Of a stretch of 20,171 nt of DNA, positions 1 to 8,575 are shown piece by piece. Position 1 is the stretch's first letter, and each line of letters starts with the position of its first letter. This DNA comes from an uncultured delta proteobacterium (GTDB taxonomy: Bacteria > RBG-13-61-14 > DRUE01). The stretch lies in the NCBI GenBank assembly GCA_903930515.1, contig CAIYYW010000346.1, positions 1 through 20,171 of the forward strand. Direction: 5' to 3'. Position numbers and translations under genes: made by a program. The notes under the pieces were generated by a model. The model saw nothing but the letters and a program-made list of their open reading frames with translations, was not told where the DNA came from and did not search any database.

Positions 1-165
1 CCATTCAGCGTCAACATTGCCTCTACTTGATCGCCCTGGCGCCTGGGCAAAAAAAAATAGTTGCCCTTGAAACAGCTTATGCGGATTTGACGGGGAAGGA
101 GTATTCAAAGGAATCGCAGACAGGAGTGTCTGCGCCCCAGAGTGTTTCGGCTTGCGAAGCTAAGG
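1..165. other. Left-edge intergenic region with no supported gene
   Basis: This stretch lies downstream of the minus-strand transporter gene. Short open frames run through it on both strands, but none has a ribosome-binding site or a recognisable protein. A minus-strand ATG at about 21-23 could begin a gene leaving the window, but too little of it is visible to judge. The only clear structure is the small hairpin at 115-134, listed separately. Confidence 0.5.
115..134. repeat. Perfect 8-bp inverted repeat with 4-nt loop
   Basis: CGCAGACA and TGTCTGCG flank the loop GGAG. The element sits 31 bp past the stop codon of the transporter gene, so a minus-strand transcript would fold it just after the coding sequence. 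In that direction it is followed only by a mixed, weakly T-rich stretch and not by a T-run, so it is at best an imperfect intrinsic terminator. It could instead be a copy of a small dispersed palindromic repeat. One copy in one window cannot separate these options. Confidence 0.5.
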
Positions 166-1374
166 TCAATTGGGAGCGGGAGCGGGCTTGAATCTGATGA
201 GCAGGAACCCGAGCAGGCCGGCCATCAGCAGGAGTATGGCAAAGAGGATAAAGGTATAGGAGAGGGCGATTTTTTGTCCGATGACTCCGGCGATCCAGCT
301 CATAATAGATCCGGCCCCGAAGTTCATAAAATAAAACCAGCCGTAAATCCTTCCCCAGATTCTCTGGTCCGCGTATTGGGGGAGCAGGGAATTTGCGATC
401 GGCTGGTTGGCGAAATAGAAGAAGGCGAAAACCATCGCGGAGAGGATTAGGGGGAGTCCTCGGAGCAGGCTGAGCGAGAACAGGAACGGGACCGCGGCCA
501 GGAACACTCCGGCGAACAGTTTTTCCCGGGAGTATTTGTCCGCGAGCCGTCCCCCGATAAATTGACCGAACATCCCCAGGGCCAGCACCAGGGTGGTGAA
601 GGTCCCGGCCTGGAGCACGGATGAGAAGCCGGGGATCAGGTTCGGGCTGATTCTTTCGTTGAAATATGATGGGAGGAAAGTGGTGAATCCGCGGTAACAC
701 ATCCCGTTGAGGATGGACATCAGGAAGAGGATGGCGATGGGTTTGGCCAGGAGACGGGGCTTGGTTTGCGGGTTTTTGCCGGCGGATTCAGGCGCGGGTT
801 TGATTTTTATTTCCAGGGACCGCTCAAAAAGGATCCAGAAGCTGAACGCGATCGGGATCAGGCCGAGAATCATAAATCCTTGGCGCCATCCCAGCAGTCC
901 GGCCAAGGCGCTGGCGACAAAGGGGGAGAGGGCGAGTCCGAAATTTCCACCCATTCCGTGGATGCCCATTGAGGTTCCGTATTGGCGGGTGCTTCGGGAA
1001 AGGAGCGCCATTCCGCCGGGATGATAGAGTCCGAGAGAGGCTCCGAGCAAACCGAGCGAGGCGCAGAGCATCAGATAGTTTTCCGAAAAGCCGACCAGGA
1101 TCAGGCTCAGGCCGGACCCGATCAAATAAATCCAGATGGTCTTGCGCGGGCCGAGATGGTCGGAGAGGAATCCGCCCGGGATTTGGGTGATCCCGAAGCA
1201 GAGGCTGAAGATAAAGGAAGCGAATCCGATCCGGCTGTAAGCGTTTGGTTTTTGGATCAGGTCGGAGATCACCAGCAGGGCCACGGCCGGGAAGCTCAAC
1301 TCGGCGAGATGAAGGATGAAATGGGAGATGGAGGCGATGATGATCGGCTTCCGCTCGTCAGGACTTATGGCCAA
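166..1374 (-). CDS. MFS transporter, fosmidomycin-resistance (Fsr)-like
   Basis: Polytopic inner-membrane protein of about 402 residues with around 12 hydrophobic segments, typical of the major facilitator superfamily. The loop motif GGFLSDHLGPRK after the second helix and the matching GGRLADKYSREK in the second half are the two MFS motif-A copies. A YHPGG segment followed by GIHGMGGNFG resembles Fsr-type exporters, so drug or small-molecule efflux is plausible; the substrate is unknown. I chose the TTG start at 1374 because AGGAG lies 7 nt upstream. An ATG at 1407 is also in frame, but it has no Shine-Dalgarno site and would extend the overlap with the helicase gene from 17 to 50 nt. It is the last gene of the minus-strand cluster and is probably translationally coupled to the helicase gene. 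Confidence 0.85.
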   Translation of the reverse strand: MAISPDERKPIIIASISHFILHLAELSFPAVALLVISDLIQKPNAYSRIGFASFIFSLCFGITQIPGGFLSDHLGPRKTIWIYLIGSGLSLILVGFSENYLMLCASLGLLGASLGLYHPGGMALLSRSTRQYGTSMGIHGMGGNFGLALSPFVASALAGLLGWRQGFMILGLIPIAFSFWILFERSLEIKIKPAPESAGKNPQTKPRLLAKPIAILFLMSILNGMCYRGFTTFLPSYFNERISPNLIPGFSSVLQAGTFTTLVLALGMFGQFIGGRLADKYSREKLFAGVFLAAVPFLFSLSLLRGLPLILSAMVFAFFYFANQPIANSLLPQYADQRIWGRIYGWFYFMNFGAGSIMSWIAGVIGQKIALSYTFILFAILLLMAGLLGFLLIRFKPAPAPN

Positions 1375-3355
1375 GCGTTTTCTCCTGGTCGAAAAATTCC
1401 GCGACATTTTTGAGGCTGTTGGTCAGCGGGATGGGGGGCAGGCTGGAGAGGAATATTTTTCCATATTGCCTTTTCCAGAGCCGGGGGTCGAGCACGCAGA
1501 GCGCGCCGCGGTCTTTGGCGGACCGGATCAGGCGGCCGAGTCCCTGCCGGAGCATAATCACCGCGGCGGGAACCTGGTAGTCGAAAAAGGCCTTGCCGCC
1601 GCTTTGGTTGATGTGGTTGATCCGGGCCTTGATCAGAGGATCGCCGGGCGCTTCAAAAGGCAGGCGGTCAATCACCACCAGGCTTAAGGATGGGCCCGCC
1701 ACATCCACTCCCTGCCAGAAGCTGGTGGTGGCGAAGAGCACACTCTCTTCCACTTCCCGAAATTCCCGGAGCAATTCCGAGCGCGGATGATCTCCCTGGC
1801 GGAGCAGGGGATACTTCAGTTTGGGGGAAAGCAATCCATAGAACGCTTCCAGGTTGCGGTAGCTGGTGAAGAGCAGGAACGCCCGACCCCGGCTCAGATT
1901 CAGAAGCTGTTCCAGGACTTGAGCCGACTCGGAAACGAAACCGGGCGCGTCCGGCTCCGGGATATTTTTCGGGAGGAACAGCAACGATTGGGTTTTCCAG
2001 TTGAAACTGCTTTTCAGCCAAAGCTCCTCGGTTTGCGCGACCTGGTCCAGGCCCATCCGGTTTTTGAAATAGTTGAAACTGGGTTGCTTTTTTTGCGCGG
2101 TGGTCAGGGTGGCGCTGGTGAAGATGATGCTTTCCAGGCTGGGATAAAAACTCTCGCGAAGGAGCGTGCTCACTTGGATCGGAGAGGCGCGCAGGACCAG
2201 GCTCTTGGGTCGCAGTTCCGAATAATAGACATATCCCTTTTCGTCCTGCCGGATGACGAAATCCAGGTCCGAGGCCTGCTGGGAGGCGCGCTGGGACAGG
2301 CCGACCAGGTCCGGCGAATCGGACTTGTCGGCCAGGACCGACCCGGCAAAAGCCAATTCGCGGGCGAGATCGCCGGCCATTTTGGAGGCCGGGCCGGGCA
2401 TCCGGTTGATTTCAAAATCCACCCGCCGTCCTTCCTCGTCGCGCGAAAGAATCTCCAGGTGCTTGCGCAATCCCGCGAACGCCGCCTCGGCCAGGTTTTC
2501 AATCCGGGCCGCGCACGCGAAAAGCTCCTTCTGCTCCGCCCTTTTCAGGCCGGACAAATCTTCAACCAGGTCCCGCGCCAGTTCCAGGATCATCTTGTCG
2601 CTCACGGTCACCCCGAAATAATCGGTGATGATGTCTTCCAATAAATGCGCCTCGTCAAAGATCACCGCCTGGTAGCGCGGGATCACCTCCCCGAATCCGA
2701 GCTTGCGGATTGAGAGGTCGGCGAAGAAGAGATGATGGTTGACCACGATGATGTCCGAGTTTTGGGCCTGGGCCTTGAGTTCGGCGACAAAGCAGTCCTT
2801 AAAATGGGCGCAGTTGCTGGACAGGCAAAGGTCGGAATTGGAGGAGATCTTGTCCCAGACCGGATGACCGTCGCTCAACTTGGTCAGCTCTTCGCGGTCC
2901 CCGGTTTCGGTCTGCTCGGACCAGGCCCGGATTTGCCGCATCACCAATGCGTCATTTACGAATTCCATTTGGGGCTGCCGGGAAAATTTATGGAACCGCC
3001 TCCAGCATAAATAATTTCCCCGGCCCTTCATCATCACGGCTTGGAACTTGAAATGCTTTCGCAGCAGGGGAAGGTCCTTGTAAAAAATCTGCTCCTGCAA
3101 GGTCTTGGTCCCGGTCGAGATCACCACTCTCCGGTTGGAGAGCAGGGCCGGGAGCAGATAGGCCAGGGTTTTGCCCGTGCCGGTGCCAGCCTCCACCAGC
3201 AAAATGCCGTTGTCCTGCAAATCCCGGAGCACCGCCTCCGCCATCCGAATCTGCTCCTCGCGGTACTCGTAGCCGGACAGCTCCCGCGCCAGCTCCCCTT
3301 TCCGGCCCAGGAAACTCTCAATCGCCTTAAACCGATCTGTTCCCGCTTTCATCAT
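1358..3355 (-). CDS. dinG: ATP-dependent DNA helicase, DinG/XPD (Rad3) family with Fe-S cluster
   Basis: Superfamily 2 helicase of 665 residues that probably unwinds DNA 5' to 3' during repair or recombination. Walker A is GTGTGKT at residues 57-63 and the Walker B DEAH box is at 234-237. Four cysteines between them (117, 177, 182, 188) fit the [4Fe-4S] cluster of XPD/DinG enzymes. A SATLTT motif and a late QGLGRLIRS motif VI complete the helicase core. There is no N-terminal exonuclease domain as in some Gram-positive DinG proteins. Two adjacent ATG codons (3355 and 3352) are possible starts and neither has a strong ribosome-binding site. It lies 70 bp downstream of the 68-residue membrane gene and overlaps the transporter gene. 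DinG or YoaA subtype is not decided by sequence reading alone. Confidence 0.9.
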   Translation of the reverse strand: MMKAGTDRFKAIESFLGRKGELARELSGYEYREEQIRMAEAVLRDLQDNGILLVEAGTGTGKTLAYLLPALLSNRRVVISTGTKTLQEQIFYKDLPLLRKHFKFQAVMMKGRGNYLCWRRFHKFSRQPQMEFVNDALVMRQIRAWSEQTETGDREELTKLSDGHPVWDKISSNSDLCLSSNCAHFKDCFVAELKAQAQNSDIIVVNHHLFFADLSIRKLGFGEVIPRYQAVIFDEAHLLEDIITDYFGVTVSDKMILELARDLVEDLSGLKRAEQKELFACAARIENLAEAAFAGLRKHLEILSRDEEGRRVDFEINRMPGPASKMAGDLARELAFAGSVLADKSDSPDLVGLSQRASQQASDLDFVIRQDEKGYVYYSELRPKSLVLRASPIQVSTLLRESFYPSLESIIFTSATLTTAQKKQPSFNYFKNRMGLDQVAQTEELWLKSSFNWKTQSLLFLPKNIPEPDAPGFVSESAQVLEQLLNLSRGRAFLLFTSYRNLEAFYGLLSPKLKYPLLRQGDHPRSELLREFREVEESVLFATTSFWQGVDVAGPSLSLVVIDRLPFEAPGDPLIKARINHINQSGGKAFFDYQVPAAVIMLRQGLGRLIRSAKDRGALCVLDPRLWKRQYGKIFLSSLPPIPLTNSLKNVAEFFDQEKTLGHKS

Positions 3356-3425
3356 CGCTTGTTTTTTTCGCGCGCGTGATCCGGCCGGGCCTTGACTCGC
3401 CCCCGACCTTAAGTCTCCCTTCCGC

Positions 3426-3632
3426 TCACCGCGAGCCGTTTTTCAGCAGCCGCCATCCGCCGATGATCAGGATCAAGGTCCCGCCGATGCCGATCACGGC
3501 CGCGGGCACTGCGCGCTCCCGGGCGAATTGCGCGAACGGCCCCTGGGAATGGATAAAGGGGGATTGCCAAAACGCGAGCGCGATCCCGATCAACAAAATT
3601 CCCAAAACCGCTATCCAGATTTTCTTGAGCAT
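3426..3632 (-). CDS. Small two-helix membrane protein, unknown function
   Basis: A 68-residue protein with two hydrophobic segments, about residues 5-22 and 43-62, joined by a short polar loop containing FARERAVP. It ends in a basic tail (RLLKNGSR). The topology resembles small DUF-type inner-membrane proteins, but I do not recognise the family. It starts at ATG 3632 with only a weak purine-rich site (AGAAG). The gene is 59 bp downstream of mrdA and has its own promoter, so it is probably a real expressed gene. It occupies the position where rodA often follows mrdA, but it is far too short to be RodA, which has about ten helices. Confidence 0.6.
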   Translation of the reverse strand: MLKKIWIAVLGILLIGIALAFWQSPFIHSQGPFAQFARERAVPAAVIGIGGTLILIIGGWRLLKNGSR

Positions 3633-3666
3633 TTTTCTTCTGAGCGCCGGAATCTTTTCAGCGACT

Positions 3667-3695
3667 ATTCTAGTTTAATTTCAGTCGGCAATCAA
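3667..3695 (-). promoter_or_regulatory. Sigma70-type promoter of the small membrane gene
   Basis: On the minus strand, TTGATT (3695-3690) and TAGAAT (3672-3667) are separated by 17 bp, matching the consensus at 4 of 6 and 5 of 6 positions. The -35 box overlaps the stop codon of mrdA. Transcription would start about 25-30 nt before the ATG at 3632. This allows the small gene, and perhaps the helicase and transporter after it, to be expressed separately from the mre operon. Confidence 0.55.
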
Positions 3696-5587
3696 TGTTT
3701 TGGTTTTGCTCCCGGCTTGGCCGCGGCCGGCTTGGGAGGGATCTGATCGGGATGGAGTTCGAAGTATTTTTCAATCATTTGTTTTGCAAGCGGGGCGGCG
3801 CTGGAGGACCCGTGCATCCCGTGCTCGACCAGGACGCTGATCGCGACCTTGGGATTTTCCGCCGGGGCAAAGGCGACGAACCAGGCGTGATCGCGGTATT
3901 TTTCCGGGATCGCCTCCGGGGATATCCCTTCAAATATTTTGGCCTTGATCACCTGGGCGGTTCCGGTTTTTCCGGCAATGGTCACCCGGTCGCTCCTCGC
4001 GGTCCAGTAAGCGGTTCCGCCCGGCTCATTCACCACCCCGGTCATCGCGTCCTTCAGCAGTTTCCAGTTTTTATCCTTCAGCGATAGTTTCTGGATCAGC
4101 TCGGGCTGGAAAATTTTATCGGCTCCCGAGCCGGCTTCTGAAATCATGCGCACGATCAATGGCCGGTACAACTCCCCCTCGTTGGCGATCACCATCGCCA
4201 ATACCGCGGCCTGGAGCGGCGTGAGCAAAACATATCCCTGGCCGATGGAGGCGCTGATGGTATCTCCCGGATTCCATCTTTGCTTGCGCAGCTTTTCCAT
4301 CCAGCTCGTGCTCGGGATCAGGCCCGGGCTTTCCGGCTCCAGACCGATATTGGTCCTCAATCCCAGGCCGAGCATATTGGCGAAGCGCGCGATCCGGTCA
4401 ATCCCGAGCCGGTTCCCCAGGGTGTAAAAATATACATCGCACGATTCCACCACCGCCCGATGGAAAGAGACCGCGCCGTGTCCGTTTTTGCGCCAGCATT
4501 TGAACGGGATTTTCCCCAGCATAAAAACCCCGCGGCATCTAACCGTGGTTTCCGGGGCAATAAAATTTTCCTCCAATCCCGCCATGGCCAGCACCAGCTT
4601 GAACACCGACCCCGTCGGATAGGTTCCCTGGATCGCCCGGTTGTAAAGCGGATGGGCCGGATCGGTCATCAGTTGTTGCCATTCTTCCGAATGGAAGGGG
4701 TTGACAAAAACTTCCGGGTTGAACCCCGGCGCGCTCGCCATCGTGAGCACTTCGCCGGTCCGGGTGGAAAGCATCACAATCGCGCCCACTTTATCCTGCA
4801 ACATCCCCTGGGCCAGCTCCTGCAAATCCCGGTCAATGCAAAGACTGACATTCGCTCCCGGAACCGGAGGCTGAGGCTCCAGCTTCAAACCCGGAAGGAT
4901 CTCCTGCCCCCGCTCCCTCCCTTTCGCGTCAACCACCTTGTATTTATATCCCGAGTCTCCGCGCAGGTATGGTTCCATCATTTTTTCCACCCCGGCCTTG
5001 CCGCTAAAATCCCCCAGTTGATATTTCGAAAACCCGGGCAGCTTCAATTCGTCCGGGGAAATTTCCCCCAGATACCCCAGCAAATGACAGGCCAGCTCCC
5101 CGCCCGGATACGACCGGATCGGCTGCAACTCAATGTCCACCCCGGGAAAATTCCGCAGGTGTTCCTCAATCCGCGAGACTTGCTCCCAGCTAAGGTTCTC
5201 CTTGATTTCACTCGGCACATAGCGGGACCAGGCCTGGCCCTGCTTAATCTTTTGCCGAAGCGCTTCCGGGCTCATCCCCAGGATCGGCGCCAACTGTTCC
5301 ACGCTTTTCTGATCTATATCCGAGGGGATCACCGTGATGTTGAACCCGAGCTTATTCCCGGCCAGGATTTTCCCGTTCCGGTCCAGGATCAATCCCCGGC
5401 TGGGAAAAACCCGGATTTTACGGAACTGGTTCTCGGTTGCGATCAGTTTCCATTTTTCGCCCTGCAATACCTGTAGTTCCCAGAACCGGAACAGCACCAG
5501 CAGGAAGACCGCAATCACCGCTACCTGGAAAATCCGGAGCCGGCGCCCCAATTTTTCCTGCTCATACTCGTCGAAATAACGCTGCAT
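3692..5587 (-). CDS. mrdA: Penicillin-binding protein 2 (peptidoglycan D,D-transpeptidase)
   Basis: Class B PBP of 631 residues that cross-links side-wall peptidoglycan as part of the elongasome. It has a short cytoplasmic N-terminus, one membrane helix at about residues 19-38, a PBP dimerisation domain with the SRGLILDRNG signature, and a transpeptidase domain. The catalytic SVFK motif has Ser327 and Lys330, followed by the SCD motif typical of PBP2 and by KTG at 540-542. The C-terminus is proline-, alanine- and lysine-rich. The ATG at 5587 is one base after the mreD stop; an in-frame TTG at 5608 lies inside mreD and is less likely. It is the fourth gene of mreB-mreC-mreD-mrdA. The usual next gene, rodA (mrdB), is not adjacent. 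Confidence 0.95.
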   Translation of the reverse strand: MQRYFDEYEQEKLGRRLRIFQVAVIAVFLLVLFRFWELQVLQGEKWKLIATENQFRKIRVFPSRGLILDRNGKILAGNKLGFNITVIPSDIDQKSVEQLAPILGMSPEALRQKIKQGQAWSRYVPSEIKENLSWEQVSRIEEHLRNFPGVDIELQPIRSYPGGELACHLLGYLGEISPDELKLPGFSKYQLGDFSGKAGVEKMMEPYLRGDSGYKYKVVDAKGRERGQEILPGLKLEPQPPVPGANVSLCIDRDLQELAQGMLQDKVGAIVMLSTRTGEVLTMASAPGFNPEVFVNPFHSEEWQQLMTDPAHPLYNRAIQGTYPTGSVFKLVLAMAGLEENFIAPETTVRCRGVFMLGKIPFKCWRKNGHGAVSFHRAVVESCDVYFYTLGNRLGIDRIARFANMLGLGLRTNIGLEPESPGLIPSTSWMEKLRKQRWNPGDTISASIGQGYVLLTPLQAAVLAMVIANEGELYRPLIVRMISEAGSGADKIFQPELIQKLSLKDKNWKLLKDAMTGVVNEPGGTAYWTARSDRVTIAGKTGTAQVIKAKIFEGISPEAIPEKYRDHAWFVAFAPAENPKVAISVLVEHGMHGSSSAAPLAKQMIEKYFELHPDQIPPKPAAAKPGAKPKH

Positions 5588-5588
5588 T

Positions 5589-6122
5589 TCAGCCCCGCCT
5601 GGGCTCAACCATTTCCGGGATCAGGTCGAAAAATCCCTGGATCCGGCTGAAGAGGGTAAAGATCAAAATGGCCAGGATCGCGTTGAATAAGACTTCCAGC
5701 AAAAAATCTCCCAACGGTTGCACCCGAAAAAAAGTTCCTCCGGCGAACAGCTCGAAAACCAGGAGCAGGACCAATTTGTAAAACACGCCCAATCCCAGCG
5801 CGAAAGCGAATTGTCCGATCATAGACCTGGGCGCGAGCCTTTCCCGGAGCAGCCAGCAGACCAGGTACAGGCTCATACCCGCGAGCAAAAAGATTCCGCT
5901 CAAGGTCCCGCTCACCGCTCCCTGGAGCCAGACGAGCAGGAAGCTCAATAGCGCCCCGTCGGGGTTGGTTTTGAAAAAGGCGATCCAGAGGATCAGGCCG
6001 AAGATCAGGTTGGCATCCATCCGATCTCCGAAGATGCCGTGGAAAACGGTGGCCTGGATCACCACGGCCAAGAGGCCGAAGATGATCCCGAGCGCCCAGT
6101 TCCTGATCCGGTCCTTGATCAT
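5589..6122 (-). CDS. mreD: Rod shape-determining protein MreD
   Basis: A 177-residue, very hydrophobic protein with about five membrane segments, as expected for MreD, the inner-membrane partner that links MreC and MreB to the cell-wall synthesis machinery. Sequence conservation in this family is low. The call rests on length, topology and its place between mreC and mrdA. Its ATG overlaps the mreC stop codon (ATGA), which indicates translational coupling, and its TGA is one base before the mrdA start. Confidence 0.9.
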   Translation of the reverse strand: MIKDRIRNWALGIIFGLLAVVIQATVFHGIFGDRMDANLIFGLILWIAFFKTNPDGALLSFLLVWLQGAVSGTLSGIFLLAGMSLYLVCWLLRERLAPRSMIGQFAFALGLGVFYKLVLLLVFELFAGGTFFRVQPLGDFLLEVLFNAILAILIFTLFSRIQGFFDLIPEMVEPRRG

Positions 6123-6967
6123 TGCCTGGCTTCTCCGATAATCACCAGCAACTCTTCCAGGTGCGCGAAATCCGCGCTCGGCCTGACCCGGCCCTGGGGA
6201 GAGCTGGAAAAAGGATTCTGCTCGATCCGCTCGATTTTCCCCACCGGGATGCCCTGGGGAAAAATTCCTCCCAGCCCGCTGGTGACCACAACCTCCCCTT
6301 TGATCGGCCGGGCTTCCGGCGCCAGGTACTTGAGCAAAAGATTATCCTCTTTGCCGATGCCCTCCAAGATCCCGCGGTCGCGGGTGCGCTCCACCACCAC
6401 GCTCACCCGGGAGGTCGGGTCGGTGATCAGCAGGACCTGGGCCCAACTCGGCCCGCTCAATCTCCCCGGCTCGTCAATGATCTGTCCGATCAGGCCTTTC
6501 GCTCCGATCACGGCCTGTCCTTTTTGCACGCCGTCCCGGAACCCGACATTGATGGTGACGGTGCGGGCGTAGGCGCTTAAATCCCAGCCGATGATCCGGG
6601 CCGGAAGGGATCGGTAGGGAAGGGATTGCTTGAACTCCAGCAAGGACCTCAGCCGTTCGTTCTCCAGCGCCTGTTCTTGCAACCGCTGGTTCTCGATCTC
6701 CAGAAAGGCAATTTGCTTCTGAAGCAGCAGGTTCTCCTTTTGAATCCCGACCAGGTATAAATAATTCTTCCAGGACCCGACCATGCCGCTCCGGGAGGAT
6801 GCGTAAGCCCGCTCGGGAAAGGTGACCGCCGCGGACACCCCGCGGGAAAAGGGACTCCTGACCGCGCGCCCCCGTTGATATGATTGGACGGAAACCAGGA
6901 TCAGGCTGAACAGCCAGAGGCTGAAGGGAAGGATTACTCTTCGGTATCGGAGATATAAAAGCGCCAT
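6119..6967 (-). CDS. mreC: Rod shape-determining protein MreC
   Basis: Protein of 282 residues: a basic N-terminus, one membrane helix at about 11-27, a charged coiled coil at about 72-113 rich in E, Q and L, and then the periplasmic beta-barrel domain. The segment VGFRDGVQKGQAVIG is characteristic of the MreC core, as is the later VVTSGLGGIFPQGIPVG. MreC scaffolds PBP2 and RodA in the periplasm. The gene begins 18 bp after the mreB stop and overlaps mreD by 4 bp. The ribosome-binding site is weak, so coupling to mreB translation is likely. Confidence 0.95.
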   Translation of the reverse strand: MALLYLRYRRVILPFSLWLFSLILVSVQSYQRGRAVRSPFSRGVSAAVTFPERAYASSRSGMVGSWKNYLYLVGIQKENLLLQKQIAFLEIENQRLQEQALENERLRSLLEFKQSLPYRSLPARIIGWDLSAYARTVTINVGFRDGVQKGQAVIGAKGLIGQIIDEPGRLSGPSWAQVLLITDPTSRVSVVVERTRDRGILEGIGKEDNLLLKYLAPEARPIKGEVVVTSGLGGIFPQGIPVGKIERIEQNPFSSSPQGRVRPSADFAHLEELLVIIGEARQ

Positions 6968-6985
6968 CTAATTTCAGAAGACGGT

Positions 6986-8023
<1,038 letters not shown>

Positions 8024-8049
8024 CTAAATCTCCTTACCGATTTTTTCAT

Positions 8050-8078
8050 ATTTTATCAGGATTTATCTATTTCTCCAA
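8050..8078 (-). promoter_or_regulatory. Promoter of the mreBCD-mrdA operon
   Basis: On the minus strand, TTGGAG (8078-8073) is followed after 17 bp by TAAAAT (8055-8050), a 5 of 6 match to the -10 consensus. The predicted transcript starts about 20 nt before the mreB start codon and includes the TAAGGAG site. The -35 box is poor (3 of 6). Confidence 0.5.
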
Positions 8079-8083
8079 ATTGA

Positions 8084-8519
8084 GTGGGCCTGCGACATAT
8101 TTGGCGACATCTATGGATTCTGTTTTGGTCGGGTTTCGCCTCGGGCGGGAGGGCCTTGCTCCAGATGGCGGGCAAGGGAAACGCCGGCCCGATCTTTCCC
8201 GCGGTGGCCCAGGCGATCATGGATCCGCGCTGGAAAGATTGTTTCAAAGACTTCCAGTTCCCCTATGGATTTTTCACCGACGCCCAATACCGCGGCTGGC
8301 TGATGGGAGCGGGCCTGAAACCGGTCCGCGTCGATTCGTTCCCCCGGATGATGCCCGGAACGGAAGAGCAGGATTGCAGGGTTGGACACCCGGATGCCTT
8401 TGATTGAAAGAGCGCCGGGATCGGGGCAGGACTTTTTTATCGCCTCCATCGTTGATTCCTATCTCCAGGCCAATCCCCCGGATCAAAACAACCAAATCCA
8501 ATTTTTTCCGTTCAAATGA
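8084..8519 (+). pseudogene. Decayed C-terminal remnant of a SAM-dependent methyltransferase (trans-aconitate methyltransferase-like)
   Basis: Three frames read in succession give the C-terminal half of a class I methyltransferase. The frame starting at 8084 encodes GRALLQMAGKGNAG and then FPYGFFTDAQYRGWLMGAGL. The frame at about 8368-8390 encodes AGLQGW. The frame from 8394 to the TGA at 8517-8519 encodes PLIERAPG, FFIASIVDSYLQANPPDQ and a short end. These blocks occur in the same order in trans-aconitate methyltransferase-like proteins, just after the SAM-binding fold. The N-terminal SAM-binding half is absent, cut off by the mreB promoter region. With two frame changes and no N-terminus, it is almost certainly non-functional. 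This explains the 552-bp gap between mreB and the GH31 gene. The family call is from recalled motif order, not an alignment. Confidence 0.7.
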
Positions 8520-8528
8520 ATCCCTGAT

Positions 8529-8557
8529 TTGACGGGGTTCCATTCTCCTGCTAATAA
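8529..8557 (+). promoter_or_regulatory. Probable promoter of the GH31 gene
   Basis: TTGACG (8529-8534) and TAATAA (8552-8557) are separated by 17 bp, directly after the methyltransferase remnant and just before the GGGAGG ribosome-binding region. The -35 is strong and the -10 is weak. The AttH-like gene at 17370 has a similar arrangement, TTGACA followed by CTAATAAA. Confidence 0.45.
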
Positions 8558-8575
8558 AAAAGACGGGAGGCGAGG

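Noticed and set aside
34-58. G+C-rich dyad followed by a run of A, considered as a terminator
   Set aside because: The A-run would be a U-run only on the minus strand, where it precedes the dyad rather than following it. The stem is also short and interrupted.
1787-2644. 285-codon plus-strand frame opposite the helicase
   Set aside because: It is a low-complexity Gln/Gly/Leu/Val-rich shadow frame with no ribosome-binding site or family match.
4280-5476. 398-codon plus-strand frame opposite mrdA
   Set aside because: It is antisense to PBP2, has no recognisable domain, and its Arg/Pro/His-rich composition is typical of a shadow frame.
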